A stretch of 64,000 bases of DNA from Coxiellaceae bacterium. GTDB taxonomy: Bacteria; Pseudomonadota; Gammaproteobacteria; Coxiellales; Coxiellaceae. Every line of letters begins with the position of its first letter. Position 1 is the stretch's first letter. This document shows, one piece after another, positions 63,570 through 64,000 of this stretch. The stretch lies in the NCBI GenBank assembly GCA_030680235.1, contig JAUXWQ010000012.1, forward strand, positions 22,979 through 86,978. Reading direction: 5' to 3'. The notes under the pieces were generated by a model that was given only the letters and a program-made list of their open reading frames with translations, was not told where the DNA came from and made no database searches. The translations under genes and the position numbers were made by a program.

Positions 63570-63953
63570 TCAACCAAAAACCAAATTGACAAATTCCCTC
63601 ACCTTTGGCTGAACGATCCTATTTTTTTGATAGTAGATGTATAGCGGGATTTCAGGTTGGGTTGCGTGCTTTAATACTTCAACCAATGTGCCATTTTCTA
63701 ACTCTTTTTCAACCATGTAATGGTGTAACTGAACAATACCCAATCCTGTCATTGCTGCTTGTTTTATTAAATGCGCATCATTCATTTTTAATGTGCAATT
63801 CAGCGATATTTTTTGAGTCACGTCTTTTAAATTTACTACTGTGTTTTTACGTCCCATATGAGTAAACGTCTGGGGAAACACATCTACGCAAGGATAAAAA
63901 ACTATTAGAAAATATTTCCTGTCATTAATTACGACTAAGGAGATATTTTTCAT
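63570..63953 (-). pseudogene. LysR-family effector-domain fragment
   Basis: 127 residues matching the second half of a LysR substrate-binding domain (LKMNDAHLIKQAAMTGLGIV, LENGTLVEVLKHATQPEIPL, YYQKNRIVQPKVREFVNLVF). No helix-turn-helix is present and stops lie just upstream in this frame (63954-64000), so the N-terminal half is lost or frame-shifted. Confidence 0.65.
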
Positions 63954-64000
63954 GGTGGGTATTTGTAAAGAGAATCATGCCTATTGGAAAGGCTTGATAG

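Overview
The window is an AT-rich stretch of a gammaproteobacterial chromosome, most likely from the order Legionellales (Coxiella/Legionella/Berkiella-type bacteria). The evidence is: (i) classical gammaproteobacterial gene orders (fur-bamE / rnfH-ratA / smpB; rplU-rpmA-obgE with divergent ispB; rpsT / murJ-ribF / ileS; lptF-lptG beside valS); (ii) a tmRNA tag, ANDSNFAAEAIAA, that resembles those I recall for Legionella and Coxiella; (iii) eukaryote-like genes typical of intracellular members of this group: a DHCR7-type sterol reductase, a mitochondrial-carrier-family protein and a Ras/Rab-like P-loop GTPase. The genus cannot be fixed from sequence alone.

Layout. 1-13.7 kb: envelope and housekeeping genes (partial yejM-like gene, sterol reductase, FNR-type regulator, lptG/lptF, valS, fur, bamE, rnfH, ratA, smpB), then the mitochondrial-carrier-like gene, bcp, dus and ssrA. 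14.1-23.6 kb: an integrated genomic island next to the 3' end of ssrA, bounded by about 55-bp imperfect direct repeats. It carries a P4-type integrase, AlpA regulator, CHC2 zinc-finger protein, TOPRIM/RepA-like ATPase and terminase-small-subunit-like protein, plus cargo: unknown exported and membrane proteins, an XRE regulator, an HNH-like protein and a UPF0175/DUF3368 toxin-antitoxin pair. 23.7-32.3 kb: a five-gene inorganic-carbon operon (dabB, dabA, a DUF6671-like gene, sua5, SulP-carbonic anhydrase fusion) with a divergent LysR regulator. DabAB and the SulP-CA protein would supply bicarbonate; Sua5 consumes bicarbonate to make threonylcarbamoyl-AMP.

32.3-37 kb: small unknown genes, a rhodanese, a GIY-YIG protein, cold shock protein and the GTPase-like gene. 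37-46.8 kb: tspO, glpK, queC, ileS, ribF, murJ and rpsT, with two unknown genes. 47-48.5 kb: two unknown soluble proteins. 49-54.7 kb: obgE, rpmA, rplU, ispB, ruvC, an M20 peptidase and a YgfX-like protein. 54.8-61.8 kb: a DAK2-DegV fusion, an ABC-F ATPase, unknown proteins, a half-size MFS protein with a GNAT-like partner, and a pilE-like pilin. 62-64 kb: tRNA-Lys, then decaying material: a DUF1566 fragment whose variable stretch looks like a diversity-generating-retroelement target, a beheaded GNAT gene, a collapsed LD-carboxypeptidase gene and a LysR fragment.

The spacers are rich in foldback repeats. Two copies of a 171/172-bp palindromic element carry 10-bp target-site duplications and paired changes in their arms, so they are miniature mobile elements. 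A second family of about 90-120-bp palindromes occurs at least five times between genes.
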